The position numbers were made by a program, and so were the translations under genes. From assembly GCA_963838155.1 (NCBI GenBank), contig CAWIQE010000038.1, positions 1 to 64,000 on the forward strand: 64,000 nt of DNA, read 5' to 3'. Source of the DNA: Pararhizobium_B sp963838155. GTDB taxonomy: Bacteria > Pseudomonadota > Alphaproteobacteria > Rhizobiales > Rhizobiaceae. How positions within the stretch are numbered: the first letter of the stretch is position 1; each line of letters begins with the position of its first letter. The notes below the pieces were generated by a model. That model had not been told where the DNA came from. It saw nothing but the letters and a program-made list of their open reading frames with translations, and did not search any database. Positions 24,512 to 33,135 of this stretch are shown one piece after another.

Positions 24512-25564
24512 ATGAAGCCGCGGATCCTGCATCTCGCTTCGGAACGCGGCTGGCGCGGCGGCGAGATACAGCTCGCCCTCCTGCTCCGCGGCCTGGCGGA
24601 GGCGACCGACGGAACGCTCTTCGTGCGCCCGAATTCGGCGCTCGCCGAACGCTGCGCGGCTGCCGGGCCCGTCGTCCTCGGGGGAATGGGCTTCCTGCGC
24701 ATCCGGGATGCGATGACGGTGCACGGCGTGCTGCGCAAGGGGGCGCCGGCGATCCTGCACGCCCATTCGGGCAGGGCGCTGGAAACCGCCCTCCTGGCGC
24801 GCGGCCGGACGGGCGCGCCCCTGGTCGTGTCCCGGCGCACCGCCTATCCGGTGCGGTCGGGCTGGAAATACAGGCTCGCCGACCGGGTCGTCGCCGTCTC
24901 CGGGGCGGCGCGCGGCCGCCTGCTGGCGGCCGGCGTCGAGGCGGAGCGCATCGTCGTCGTGCCCGATGCCGTCGACCCGTCCAGGATGCGGAGCGGCCCC
25001 GCGCGGAACGGCGGGCACCGCCGCGCGACGGTGCTCTGCGCGGCGGCCTTCTCGCCCGAGAAGGACCACGCCACCCTGCTCGACGCCTGGAAGGCCGTCG
25101 AGGTGCGCTGCGACGCGGAACTGCTCGTCGCCGGCGACGGTCCGACCCGGCCCGCCGCCGAACGGCAGGCCGCGGGGCTCGGCCTGGCGCGGGTGCGCTT
25201 CCTCGGCTGGCGGGACGACGTCGCGGAGCTGATCGCCGGCAGCGACGTCGCCGTGCTTTCCTCGACGAGCGAGGGGCTCTCCACCTTCCTCTGCGAGGCG
25301 CAATGGTGCGGCCTGCCGGTCGCCGCGACGGACGCCGGCGGCATACCCGACGTCGTGGTCGACGGAGAGACCGGCCTTCTCTCGCCGCCGGGCGACGCCG
25401 GCGCGCTCGCCGACGGCCTGGTCCGCCTCATCGAAGACAGGGACTTCCGGGAAGCCTGCGGCCGGGCGGGAATGGAGCGCGCAAGACGCACATTCGCGCC
25501 GGAGGCCGTCGTGGAGGCCCACCTCGCCCTCTATCGCGAGCTCCTGGAGCAGGCCGCCGCCTGA
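24512..25564 (+). CDS. lpsD: LPS core glycosyltransferase LpsD-like (GT4)
   Basis: Predicted 350-residue GT4 enzyme: RILHLASERGWRGGEIQLAL at the start, AAFSPEKDHATLLDAW in the donor domain, and SSTSEGLSTFLCEAQWCGLP as the E-x7-E-type motif. It starts seven bases after lpsE and ends the greA-lpsB-lpsE-lpsD run. The name follows the syntenic S. meliloti gene; the sugar transferred is not known from sequence. Confidence 0.82.
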   Translation: MKPRILHLASERGWRGGEIQLALLLRGLAEATDGTLFVRPNSALAERCAAAGPVVLGGMGFLRIRDAMTVHGVLRKGAPAILHAHSGRALETALLARGRTGAPLVVSRRTAYPVRSGWKYRLADRVVAVSGAARGRLLAAGVEAERIVVVPDAVDPSRMRSGPARNGGHRRATVLCAAAFSPEKDHATLLDAWKAVEVRCDAELLVAGDGPTRPAAERQAAGLGLARVRFLGWRDDVAELIAGSDVAVLSSTSEGLSTFLCEAQWCGLPVAATDAGGIPDVVVDGETGLLSPPGDAGALADGLVRLIEDRDFREACGRAGMERARRTFAPEAVVEAHLALYRELLEQAAA

Positions 25565-25589
25565 CGGGAGCCGACGCCCCGCCCGACGG

Positions 25590-26399
25590 CTACCCGGACG
25601 GATCAGCCGATTTCGGCGGCGCCGCCGTCAAGAGCCAGAGCTTCGTCTCCGACAGGAACGCATATTGCGCGCTCAGAACGGCGTAGACGAAGCCCGGCCG
25701 GCCGCACAGGAAATAGCGCTTGGCGAGGTAGAACTTGAGGAAGTAGCCGAGGGGCCGCGTCACGAGCCTCCAGGCACGGGGCCGCCTGCCCTGGCGGAGC
25801 GATTCCTGCGCCTTCAGCGTCGTGTAGGTGTTCTGCTTGGCGAGTTGCGCCTCGAGGCTCTCCGTGTGGCGGTGCCAGATCCAGCCTCCGGCAAGCTTCC
25901 GCACCCCTCCCCGCACCGCCAGCGACTCGTGGATGACGCGCTCCTGCGCGTAAGCCGCCCGGCCGCGCCGCACGAGCCGGACGATCCGCTGGTGCGCCAC
26001 GCCGCGCGGCGCGAAGCCGTAGCCCGTAAGCCATTCCCTGAGCGCCAGGCCGAACCCGTCGCAACCCGGCTCGGGGTCGCGCACGGCAGCGGCGACCGCC
26101 GCCGCGAGCCCCGCGTCCACCCGCTCGTCCGCGTCGAGGTTGAGGCACCATTCCTCGCGGCATTGCTCGAGCGCGAACTGCTTCTGGGCGGCATAGCCCG
26201 GCCAGGCCCGCTCGAAGAGACGGATCGGGAAGCCGCGCTCCCGGAACGCGCCGATGATGTCGAGCGTGCCGTCGGCGGAGCCCGAATCGACGACGACGAT
26301 GTCCCGGCAGAAATCGAGGCTCTCCAGGCATGTCGCGATGCTCTCCTTCTCGTCCTGGCAGACGATGTAGGCCGAGACGGGAATTTTGTGCTTTTCCAT
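25590..26399 (-). CDS. lpsC: LPS core glycosyltransferase LpsC-like (GT2)
   Basis: Predicted 269-residue family 2 glycosyltransferase of the WaaE/KdtX type. Inverting-enzyme motifs are VSAYIVCQDEKESIATCLES, VVDSGSADGTLDI and the metal-binding LNLDADERV. The C-terminal part is basic with hydrophobic stretches (GYFLKFYLAKRYFLCGRPGF), suggesting membrane association. The start is uncertain: 26399 is preferred, 26423 is eight codons upstream. Convergent with lpsD (25-base gap) and followed upstream by lrp, as expected for the lps core cluster. Confidence 0.85.
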   Translation of the reverse strand: MEKHKIPVSAYIVCQDEKESIATCLESLDFCRDIVVVDSGSADGTLDIIGAFRERGFPIRLFERAWPGYAAQKQFALEQCREEWCLNLDADERVDAGLAAAVAAAVRDPEPGCDGFGLALREWLTGYGFAPRGVAHQRIVRLVRRGRAAYAQERVIHESLAVRGGVRKLAGGWIWHRHTESLEAQLAKQNTYTTLKAQESLRQGRRPRAWRLVTRPLGYFLKFYLAKRYFLCGRPGFVYAVLSAQYAFLSETKLWLLTAAPPKSADPSG

Positions 26400-26455
26400 C
26401 GAATTCTTTTCTGCAAGAAGCATCGGGCTGCATTTAACGGCAACCTCGCCGGCGC

Positions 26456-26926
26456 CTACAGCTCCACAAGTCCCGCATCCTTCACCTGCCTGATGGTCAG
26501 CATGGTGCGCACGGTGTCGACGTTTTGGGTGGCGGTCAGGTCCTCGATGACGAAGTCCTGGAACTGCGTCAGGTTCTCGGCCACGCAGTGCAGCAGGAAG
26601 TCGCTCTCGCCCGACACCATCCACGCCTCCCGCACCATCGGCCAGGCCTCCGTCCGCGCGGCGAAGGTCTTGAGGTCGGCGTCGGACTGGTGGTGCAGGC
26701 CGACGAGGCAGAAGGCGACGAGGTCGAAGCCGAGCGCGGGAGCACAAAGCATGGCGCGATAGCCGCGGATGATGCCCGCCTCCTCGAGCTTGCGCACCCG
26801 CCGGAGACACGGCGGCGCCGATATGCCGACCCGCTCGGACAATTCCACGTTGGTGATGCGCCCTTCCCGCTGCAGTTCCCGCAGGATCTTGATGTCGATC
26901 GAATCGAGTTCCGCGCGTAGCGTCAT
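26456..26926 (-). CDS. lrp: Lrp/AsnC family regulator
   Basis: Predicted 156-residue regulator: an N-terminal winged HTH (LDSIDIKILRELQREGRITN, VELSERVGISAPPCLRRVRK) and a C-terminal RAM ligand-binding domain (FLLHCVAENLTQFQDFVIED). Lrp-type proteins sense amino acids. It is divergent from trxB; the intergenic region holds two inverted repeats (26981-26997 and 26999-27025), possible operators. The symbol follows the rhizobial naming for this position. Confidence 0.9.
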   Translation of the reverse strand: MTLRAELDSIDIKILRELQREGRITNVELSERVGISAPPCLRRVRKLEEAGIIRGYRAMLCAPALGFDLVAFCLVGLHHQSDADLKTFAARTEAWPMVREAWMVSGESDFLLHCVAENLTQFQDFVIEDLTATQNVDTVRTMLTIRQVKDAGLVEL

Positions 26927-26980
26927 GGTCGAGATCTCTCCGTCGTCTTTCGCGCGATATTGCGTGAGCGGAGCAAGCGC

Positions 26981-27025
26981 GCGCAAGGAAATTGCGCAGA
27001 AAGCACGGGAAATGTCTGTGCTTTC
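26981..27025. promoter_or_regulatory. Two inverted repeats between lrp and trxB
   Basis: GCGCAA-ggaaa-TTGCGC (26981-26997) and GAAAGCAC-n11-GTGCTTTC (26999-27025) stand next to each other, 55-100 bases upstream of the lrp start. Both have perfect arms. They are candidate binding sites for Lrp or another dimeric regulator. Confidence 0.5.
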
Positions 27026-27214
27026 CCCTTCCTTTCGTGTTTAACCGAAACGTCCGTCTTGAAAGAGCACCGCATAGAAATAAATTGAAGCGGTCGCGCG
27101 ACGGCAAGCGGCTGCCCGCGCGGAAGAACCGCTTGCCACCCACGAAAACCGATCCGTCCGCGCGGTCGTAAGACGAAGGCGACCTCGGCGACATCGCGCA
27201 GAGAGGGAATAGAA

Positions 27215-28189
27215 ATGACAGCTCGTCACGTGCCCGTCCTGATCATCGGCTCCGGCCCGGCCGGCTACACCGCCGCGATCTATGCCGCGCGCGCCATGCT
27301 GAAGCCGGTGCTGATCGCCGGCCTCGAACAGGGCGGCCAGCTGATGATCACGACCGACGTCGAGAACTATCCGGGCTACGCCGACCCCGTCCAGGGACCC
27401 TGGATGATGGAGCAGATGCTCCGCCAGGCCGAACATGTCGGCGCCGAGATCGTCAACGACGTGGTGACCGCGGTCGATCTTTCGGGCCGCCCCTTCCGCG
27501 TCCGCACCGATTCCGGCGCCGAGTACGTCGCCGACGCGCTCGTCATCGCCACCGGCGCCCGGGCGAAATGGCTCGGCATCGAGACGGAGCAGACCTTCAT
27601 GGGCTTCGGCGTCTCGGCCTGCGCCACCTGCGACGGCTTCTTCTACCGCGGCAAGGACGTCGTCGTCGTCGGCGGCGGCAACACGGCCGTCGAGGAAGCC
27701 CTCTATCTCTCCAACATCGCCGCCTCGGTGACGCTCGTCCACCGCCGCGGCGAGCTGCGCGCCGAGCGCATCCTGCAGGAGCGGCTCTTCGACCGGAAGA
27801 ACGTCACCCTCGTATGGGACACCGTCGTCGAGCGCATCGAAGGAACGCCGGCGAAGCCGCCGATGCCGCCCTCCGTCACCGGCGTGACGCTGAAGAACGT
27901 CAGGACCGGCGCGGTGACGGAAAAGGCGGTGGACGGCGTCTTCGTCGCCATCGGCCACGCGCCCGCCGTCGATCTCTTCGCCGGCCAGCTCCGGCAGAAG
28001 CCGAACGGCTATCTGTGGACGGCGCCGGATTCCACCGCGACCGACATCCCCGGCGTCTTCGCCGCCGGCGACGTCACCGACGACATCTATCGCCAGGCGG
28101 TGACCGCCGCCGGCATGGGCTGCATGGCGGCGCTGGAGGCAGAGAAATTCCTCGCCGCGAAGGAGCACGTCGCCGAGGCCGCCGAATAG
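27215..28189 (+). CDS. trxB: Thioredoxin-disulfide reductase
   Basis: Predicted 324-residue FAD/NADPH flavoprotein that reduces thioredoxin. The N-terminal FAD motif is LIIGSGPAGYTAAIYAARA, the redox-active disulfide is Cys136-Ala-Thr-Cys139 (ACATCDG), the NADPH motif is VVVGGGNTAVEEALYL, and the C-terminal FAD motif is GVFAAGDVTDDIYRQAVTAA. AGAGGG precedes the ATG. The order lrp-trxB-lsrB is conserved in rhizobia. Confidence 0.97.
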   Translation: MTARHVPVLIIGSGPAGYTAAIYAARAMLKPVLIAGLEQGGQLMITTDVENYPGYADPVQGPWMMEQMLRQAEHVGAEIVNDVVTAVDLSGRPFRVRTDSGAEYVADALVIATGARAKWLGIETEQTFMGFGVSACATCDGFFYRGKDVVVVGGGNTAVEEALYLSNIAASVTLVHRRGELRAERILQERLFDRKNVTLVWDTVVERIEGTPAKPPMPPSVTGVTLKNVRTGAVTEKAVDGVFVAIGHAPAVDLFAGQLRQKPNGYLWTAPDSTATDIPGVFAAGDVTDDIYRQAVTAAGMGCMAALEAEKFLAAKEHVAEAAE

Positions 28190-28268
28190 AAAGCAAGAAG
28201 GGCGTCCGCCCGAAGAAACGATCTGAACGGCCCCCCGGGGAACGGGGCCGCCACCACTGGGGTCTTCC

Positions 28269-29168
28269 ATGCCGCCACTTGACTGGGACAAGCTGCGGAT
28301 CTTCCACGCGGCTGCCGAAGCGGGCTCGTTCACGCATGCCGCCGAGATGCTGCACCTGTCGCAATCGGCCATCAGCCGGCAGGTCAGCGCGCTCGAACTG
28401 GAGATCGGCGTCAAGCTCTTCCACCGCCACGCCCGCGGGCTGATCCTGACGGAGCAGGGAGAACTCCTCTACCGCACCGCCCACGAGGTGCTGCTGAAGC
28501 TCGAATCCGTCAAGGTGCAGCTCACCGAGACGACCGAGCGGCCGAGCGGCAAGCTTCGCGTCACCACGACCGTCGGCCTCGGCCAGGCCTGGCTGACGGC
28601 GAAGCTGCAGGAGTTCATGGCGCTCTATCCGGACCTGCACATGCAGCTCCTCCTCGACAACGAGGAGCTGGACGTCAACATGCGCCTGGCCGACTGCGCC
28701 CTGAGGCTGCGCCAGCCGCAGCAGCCGGACCTCATCCAGCGCAAGCTGTTCACGGTCCACATGCACATCTACGCCTCGCCCTCCTACATCAACCGCTACG
28801 GCGAGCCGCAGTCGCTGCAGGAACTCGACAACCACCGTATCATCACCTTCGGCGAGCCCGCCCCCTCCTACCTGCTCGACGTCAACTGGCTGGAGATCGC
28901 CGGCCGCTCGCCGGACAATCCGCGCTCGTCGCACCTGCAGATCAACTCCCTGACGTCGATCCGGCGCGCCACCATGCTCGGCATGGGCATCTCCGCCCTG
29001 CCCGACTACATGGCGAGCAACGACGGCAACCTCATCCAGCTTCCGATCGACGCCGAGCTCCCCTCCTTCGACACCTATTTCTGCTATCCGGTGGAAATGA
29101 AGAACGCCGCCAAGCTCAAGGCCTTTCGCGATTTCCTCATCTCGAAGGCCCGAACCTGGGATTACTGA
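28269..29168 (+). CDS. lsrB: LysR-type regulator LsrB/VtlR
   Basis: Predicted 299-residue LysR regulator orthologous in context and sequence to LsrB of Sinorhizobium and VtlR of Brucella/Agrobacterium. It has an N-terminal HTH (FHAAAEAGSFTHAAEMLHLS, QSAISRQVSALE) and a periplasmic-binding-like effector domain. Cysteines occur at residues 143 (LADCALRL) and 272 (FCYPVEM), in keeping with the redox-sensing cysteines reported for LsrB. VtlR is known to activate AbcR small RNA genes; a candidate AbcR lies 110 bases downstream. Located immediately after trxB. Confidence 0.93.
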   Translation: MPPLDWDKLRIFHAAAEAGSFTHAAEMLHLSQSAISRQVSALELEIGVKLFHRHARGLILTEQGELLYRTAHEVLLKLESVKVQLTETTERPSGKLRVTTTVGLGQAWLTAKLQEFMALYPDLHMQLLLDNEELDVNMRLADCALRLRQPQQPDLIQRKLFTVHMHIYASPSYINRYGEPQSLQELDNHRIITFGEPAPSYLLDVNWLEIAGRSPDNPRSSHLQINSLTSIRRATMLGMGISALPDYMASNDGNLIQLPIDAELPSFDTYFCYPVEMKNAAKLKAFRDFLISKARTWDY

Positions 29169-29242
29169 CCGTTTTTCAGGCATTTGCGCCGGCATTGCCT
29201 ACGACATGCGCAACCTGCATGGCTGGCATGCAAGGCCGACAC

Positions 29243-29271
29243 TTGAAAGCTGCCTATTATCGCATCATATC
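29243..29271 (+). promoter_or_regulatory. Candidate promoter and LsrB site for the AbcR-type sRNA
   Basis: TTGAAA (29243-29248) and CATATC (29266-29271) are 17 bases apart. Just upstream, TGCGCAACCTGCA (about 29206-29218) and TGGCTGGCATGCA (about 29219-29231) both fit the LysR-type T-N11-A pattern, so they are candidate LsrB sites. Confidence 0.5.
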
Positions 29272-29277
29272 GATCAC

Positions 29278-29395
29278 AGCTGATGCAACCTGACGGTCAT
29301 CCTCCCAGTGCCGTCGCAGCAGCTGTTCCCCTCTGGAGGTTTTTACCTTCACAACTGACAAGGGCCCAGGAGAAATCCTGAGGCCCTCTTTTTTT
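29278..29395 (+). ncRNA. abcR: AbcR-type (alpha-r15 family) trans-acting small RNA
   Basis: About 118 nt with no reading frame of note. It contains TCCTCCCAGTG (29300-29310) with the anti-Shine-Dalgarno CUCCCA known from Agrobacterium AbcR1, and a second C/U-rich loop GUUCCCCUCU (29325-29334). GGAGG at 29335-29339 can pair back with CCTCC. It ends in a strong intrinsic terminator (AGGGCC-CAGGA-gaaa-TCCTG-aGGCCCT plus T7). AbcR RNAs act with Hfq to silence ABC-transporter mRNAs. Their place next to lsrB is conserved in rhizobia, often as a tandem pair; only one copy fits here. Start is inferred. Confidence 0.8.
29361..29395 (+). terminator. Intrinsic terminator of the AbcR-type sRNA
   Basis: AGGGCCCAGGA (29361-29371) pairs with TCCTGAGGCCCT (29376-29387) with one bulge, loop GAAA, followed by CTTTTTTT (29388-29395). 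Confidence 0.9.
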
Positions 29396-29548
29396 GCCCC
29401 CGGGACCATGGAGGGGGCCGCGAAGTTGTGGGTTTCCGCCCGGCCGCTTTCCCACCGCGCGCGCATCGGTGCTAGAACCCCCTGCGAGGGTGCGGCCCCG
29501 CGGCTGCTCCGATCCCCGGGAGGCAGCCCGAACGCGCAAGGAACCGCG

Positions 29549-31048
29549 ATGAAAGTCGACATCGACATGGGAAACGCGTCCGACGGGGCGCCGGCCATGC
29601 TCGATCTGGAGGAGCTGCTGGCCACGCGCCTCCTCGTCCAGGGCAATTCCGGATCGGGCAAGTCGCATCTCCTGAGGCGCCTGCTGGAGCAGAGCGCGCC
29701 GTGGGTCCAGCAATGCGTGGTCGACCCCGAGGGCGATTTCGTCACCCTCGCCGACCGCTACGGCCATGTGGTGGTCGACGCCGACCGCCCGGAAGGCGAA
29801 CTCGCCGGCATCGCCGCGCGGGTCCGCCAGCACCGCATCTCGACGGTCGTCAACCTGGAAGGCCTCGAGATCGACCGGCAGATGCGCGCCGCGGCCGCCT
29901 TCCTGAACGGCATGTTCGACGCCGACCGCGACCACTGGTATCCGGTGCTCGTCGTCGTCGACGAGGCGCAGATGTTCGCGCCGACGGCCGGCGGCGAGGT
30001 CTCCGACGACGCCCGAAAGCTGTCGCTCGGCGCCATGACCGACCTGATGTGCCGCGGGCGCAAGCGCGGCCTCGCCGGCGTCATCGCCACCCAGCGGCTC
30101 GCCAAGCTTGCCAAGAACGTCGCCGCCGAGGCTTCGAACTTCCTGATGGGACGCACCTTCCTCGACATCGACATGGCGCGCGCGGCCGATCTCCTCGGCA
30201 TGGACCGACGGCAGGCGGAGATGTTCCGCGACCTCTCCCGCGGACGGTTCGTCGCCCTCGGCCCGGCCCTCTCGCGCCGTCCGCTGCAGGTGGCGATCGG
30301 CGACGTGGAAACCAGCGCGCGCTCGACGAGCCCGAAGCTCACCCCCCTGCCCGAGGCCCCGGAGGACGCGCACGACCTCATCTTCGCCCCCGGCGCCGAG
30401 GAGGCCGCGCCGCCGCCGCGCCGCCGGGTGCCGCCCGCCCCGCGGCCGACGACGGACATCCTCGCCGAACTGAGCCGCGCCGCGCCGCCCGCCGCCCCCG
30501 CCGACGAACCGGCGATCGATCCCGAAGAGCGCGAGACGCACATCGCGGCCGTCCTCGCCGATCTCCTCGCCGACCCGGAGGCCGCCTTCCGTTCCGACGC
30601 GGTGCTTTACCAGGATTTCCTCGTGCGATGCCGCATGAAGCGGCTGCCGGGCGCGGCACCCGGCATGCAGGCCTTCCGGCGCCGCCTCGCGCTCGCCCGT
30701 TCCGGAGTGGACTCGGAGATGGCCGAGAGTCCCGACTGGCAGGCGGCGGTCGACCTCTCCCGCGGCCTTCCGGAGGATATGCAGGGCGTCTTCCTGGCGC
30801 TGGCGAAGGCGGCGGTCGCCGGCGAGCCCTGCCCCGGCGACGCGACGCTGGCGCGCATCTACGGAACCCATTCGCGCCGCCGCGCCCGCCGGCTGCTCGA
30901 CTATTTCGAGGAACGCGGCCTCACCGTCATGCGCACCGATTTCGGAGGCGGACGCATCGCCGCCTTCCCCGACATCGGGCGGGAAACGCGGCCCGGACAC
31001 CCCGACGCCGCCGACCCGGGCGGCGAGGCGCGCTCGGCCGCCGAGTGA
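29549..31048 (+). CDS. HerA/DUF87-type ATP-binding protein
   Basis: Predicted 499-residue P-loop ATPase. Walker A is VQGNSGSGKSHLLRRLLEQ (about residues 30-48) and Walker B is VLVVVDEAQMFAP; the GVIATQRLAKL sensor motif marks the HerA/FtsK-like DUF87 group. A proline-rich linker (about residues 270-330) leads to a C-terminal helical domain with a helix-turn-helix-like end (ARIYGTHSRRRARRLLDYFE). AAGGA lies seven bases before the ATG. Its role is unknown; possibly DNA translocation. It follows the sRNA gene. Confidence 0.85.
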   Translation: MKVDIDMGNASDGAPAMLDLEELLATRLLVQGNSGSGKSHLLRRLLEQSAPWVQQCVVDPEGDFVTLADRYGHVVVDADRPEGELAGIAARVRQHRISTVVNLEGLEIDRQMRAAAAFLNGMFDADRDHWYPVLVVVDEAQMFAPTAGGEVSDDARKLSLGAMTDLMCRGRKRGLAGVIATQRLAKLAKNVAAEASNFLMGRTFLDIDMARAADLLGMDRRQAEMFRDLSRGRFVALGPALSRRPLQVAIGDVETSARSTSPKLTPLPEAPEDAHDLIFAPGAEEAAPPPRRRVPPAPRPTTDILAELSRAAPPAAPADEPAIDPEERETHIAAVLADLLADPEAAFRSDAVLYQDFLVRCRMKRLPGAAPGMQAFRRRLALARSGVDSEMAESPDWQAAVDLSRGLPEDMQGVFLALAKAAVAGEPCPGDATLARIYGTHSRRRARRLLDYFEERGLTVMRTDFGGGRIAAFPDIGRETRPGHPDAADPGGEARSAAE

Positions 31049-31116
31049 AGCATTCGCCGCAAGCCCCCGGAACGACTCGTGGAACGGCCGGGACAGGGCC
31101 CCGCAAGCGACCCCGC

Positions 31117-31605
31117 TCAGCGTCGCTCCTTGCCGATCGCTGCCGAAACCCGCCGCGACGCGCCGGCCGGATCGAAGTCGCTCGCGAGCAATTCGTCGAG
31201 CGAAAAGGGGCAGGCGTCCGGGAGGGCGCCGATGAGGACACCGTGTGCTTCCAACGACCGCACCGCGGCGTTCGCCGCCAGCTGCCAGATACGCGGCAGA
31301 TCGATGCGCTGCCGGATCCCCGGCGAACATGCCAGTATCGCATCGCCCTGGAATGCGAGGATCTCGTCGATCCAATGGCCGGCGGGGTCGGAGTCCGGTT
31401 CCGCGGCCAGTTTGATCAAATGAACGAGAACCTGGCGCAGAAGGCTCGACGTCTCCCGAATCTCCGACCGTCCCAAATCGGCAATCTCCTCGGCCAAATT
31501 GTCGGTATCGAGACCGAACGCCCCCTTGGGCATGCCATGCAAAATCCTGGCCTGGCACTCCGTCCAGCCCACGAAATCCAATTCGTAGTCGCGCGCGGCA
31601 TCCAT
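31117..31605 (-). CDS. DUF29 domain protein
   Basis: Predicted 162-residue cytosolic protein of the DUF29 family. Typical features: MDAARDYELDFVGWTECQAR at the start, NLAEEIADLGRSEIRETSSL and LLRQVLVHLIKLAAEP in the middle. The family is widespread in cyanobacteria and proteobacteria and of unknown function. An in-frame ATG 16 codons upstream (31653) is possible, but the start at 31605 fits the family and has AAGGCGGA before it. Confidence 0.85.
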   Translation of the reverse strand: MDAARDYELDFVGWTECQARILHGMPKGAFGLDTDNLAEEIADLGRSEIRETSSLLRQVLVHLIKLAAEPDSDPAGHWIDEILAFQGDAILACSPGIRQRIDLPRIWQLAANAAVRSLEAHGVLIGALPDACPFSLDELLASDFDPAGASRRVSAAIGKERR

Positions 31606-31688
31606 CGCCAATTCCGCCTTCCAGACATCCTTGCGGGCTCGATCATAGCGCATCCGGCGACCTGTTTCATCCCGTTCTCGAATCCGGC

Positions 31689-32891
31689 TCAGCCGCAGTT
31701 TCCGCAGAACCGCTGGATGCGGGTGCAGGCTTCCTCGAGCGCCTCTTCCGACGTCGCGTAGGAGATGCGGAAGTTCGGGCCGAGGCCGAAGGCCGAGCCG
31801 TGCACGACGGCCACGCCCTCCGTCTCGAGAAGCTCGGTGACGAAATCCTCGTCGGTCTCGATCGTCTTGCCCGACGGCGCCGTCCGGCCGATCAGCCCCG
31901 CGCAGGACGGATAGACGTAAAACGCCCCCTCCGGCACGGGGCAGGTGATGCCCTGCGCCTGGTTGAGCATGGAGACCACCAGGTCCCGCCGGCGCTGGAA
32001 GATCTCCTTGTTGCGCGGGATGAAGTCCTGCGTCCCGTTCAGCGCTTCCACGGCGGCCCATTGCGCGATCGAGCAGGCGCCCGAGGTCTGCTGGCCCTGG
32101 ATCATGTCCATCGCCTTGACGAGTTGCTGCGGCCCGCCGGCATAGCCGATGCGCCAGCCGGTCATGGCGTAGGCCTTGGAGACGCCGTTCATCGTCAGCG
32201 TCCGGTCGTAGAGCGCGGGCTCCACCTGGGCCGGCGTCGTGAAGGTGAAGTCGCCATAGACCAGGTGCTCGTACATGTCGTCCGTCAGGCACCACACGTG
32301 CTCGTGGCGCATCAGCACGTCCGTGATCGCCCTGAGCTCGCTTTCGCTGTAGGCGGCGCCCGAAGGGTTCGACGGAGAGTTGAAGATGAGCCACTTGGTC
32401 TTCGGCGTGATGGCCGCCTCGAGGTCCTCGGCCCTGAGCTTGAATTCGTTCTCGAGCGTGGTGTCGACGAAGACCGGCGTGCCGCCGCAGATCGCCACCA
32501 TCTCCGGATAGCTGACCCAGTAGGGCGTCGGGATGACGACTTCGTCCCCTGGGTTGAGCGTCGCCATGAACGCATTGAAGAGAATCTGCTTTCCGCCCGT
32601 CCCGACGATGGTCTGGGCCGGCGCGTAGTCGAGGCCGTTCTCCCGCTTGAACTTCCGCGAGATCGCCTCGCGCAGCTCGGGTATGCCCGAAACCGGCGTG
32701 TATTTCGTCTCGCCGCGCCGGATCGCGGCGATGGCCGCTTCCTTGATGTTGTCGGGCGTGTCGAAATCGGGCTCCCCGGCGCCGAGGCCGATGACGTCGC
32801 GGCCCGCGGCCTTGAGCTCCCGGGCCTTCTGGCTGACGGCGATGGTGGCCGAGGGTTTCACACGAGAGAGGGCGTCGGCGAGAAAGGCCAT
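31689..32891 (-). CDS. aatA: Aspartate aminotransferase (class I, PLP)
   Basis: Predicted 400-residue PLP enzyme interconverting aspartate/2-oxoglutarate and oxaloacetate/glutamate. The N-terminal MAFLADALSRVKPSATIAVS and GLGAGEPDFDTPDNIKEAA are typical of rhizobial AatA. FNSPSNPSGAAYSESEL lines the cofactor site, and the Schiff-base lysine is in MNGVSKAYAMTGWRIGYAGG. The conserved C-terminal arginine is in GPNFRISYATS. Complete, with GGAG before the ATG. Divergent from the EamA transporter. Confidence 0.95.
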   Translation of the reverse strand: MAFLADALSRVKPSATIAVSQKARELKAAGRDVIGLGAGEPDFDTPDNIKEAAIAAIRRGETKYTPVSGIPELREAISRKFKRENGLDYAPAQTIVGTGGKQILFNAFMATLNPGDEVVIPTPYWVSYPEMVAICGGTPVFVDTTLENEFKLRAEDLEAAITPKTKWLIFNSPSNPSGAAYSESELRAITDVLMRHEHVWCLTDDMYEHLVYGDFTFTTPAQVEPALYDRTLTMNGVSKAYAMTGWRIGYAGGPQQLVKAMDMIQGQQTSGACSIAQWAAVEALNGTQDFIPRNKEIFQRRRDLVVSMLNQAQGITCPVPEGAFYVYPSCAGLIGRTAPSGKTIETDEDFVTELLETEGVAVVHGSAFGLGPNFRISYATSEEALEEACTRIQRFCGNCG

Positions 32892-33135
32892 GCTGACAAG
32901 CTCCGCTTGGTTGGTTCCGGGACGTCGGACCCGGCCGGCGGTGCGCTGTTCCTGCAGGCCGAACCCTTTCAGTCGCGCTGTATGTCGGAACCGGCAGGGA
33001 AGTGCAAGCCCGCAAGGCCCGGCGGGCCGCGGATTCCGGTCGGCCGCACCGGCCTCCCGCCGGTCGGGCGCTGCCGGCTTGCGGCAGGTTCCTGCACCTG
33101 CTAGGCCCCGCTCCGAACCGCCAAGGGAAGGAACC

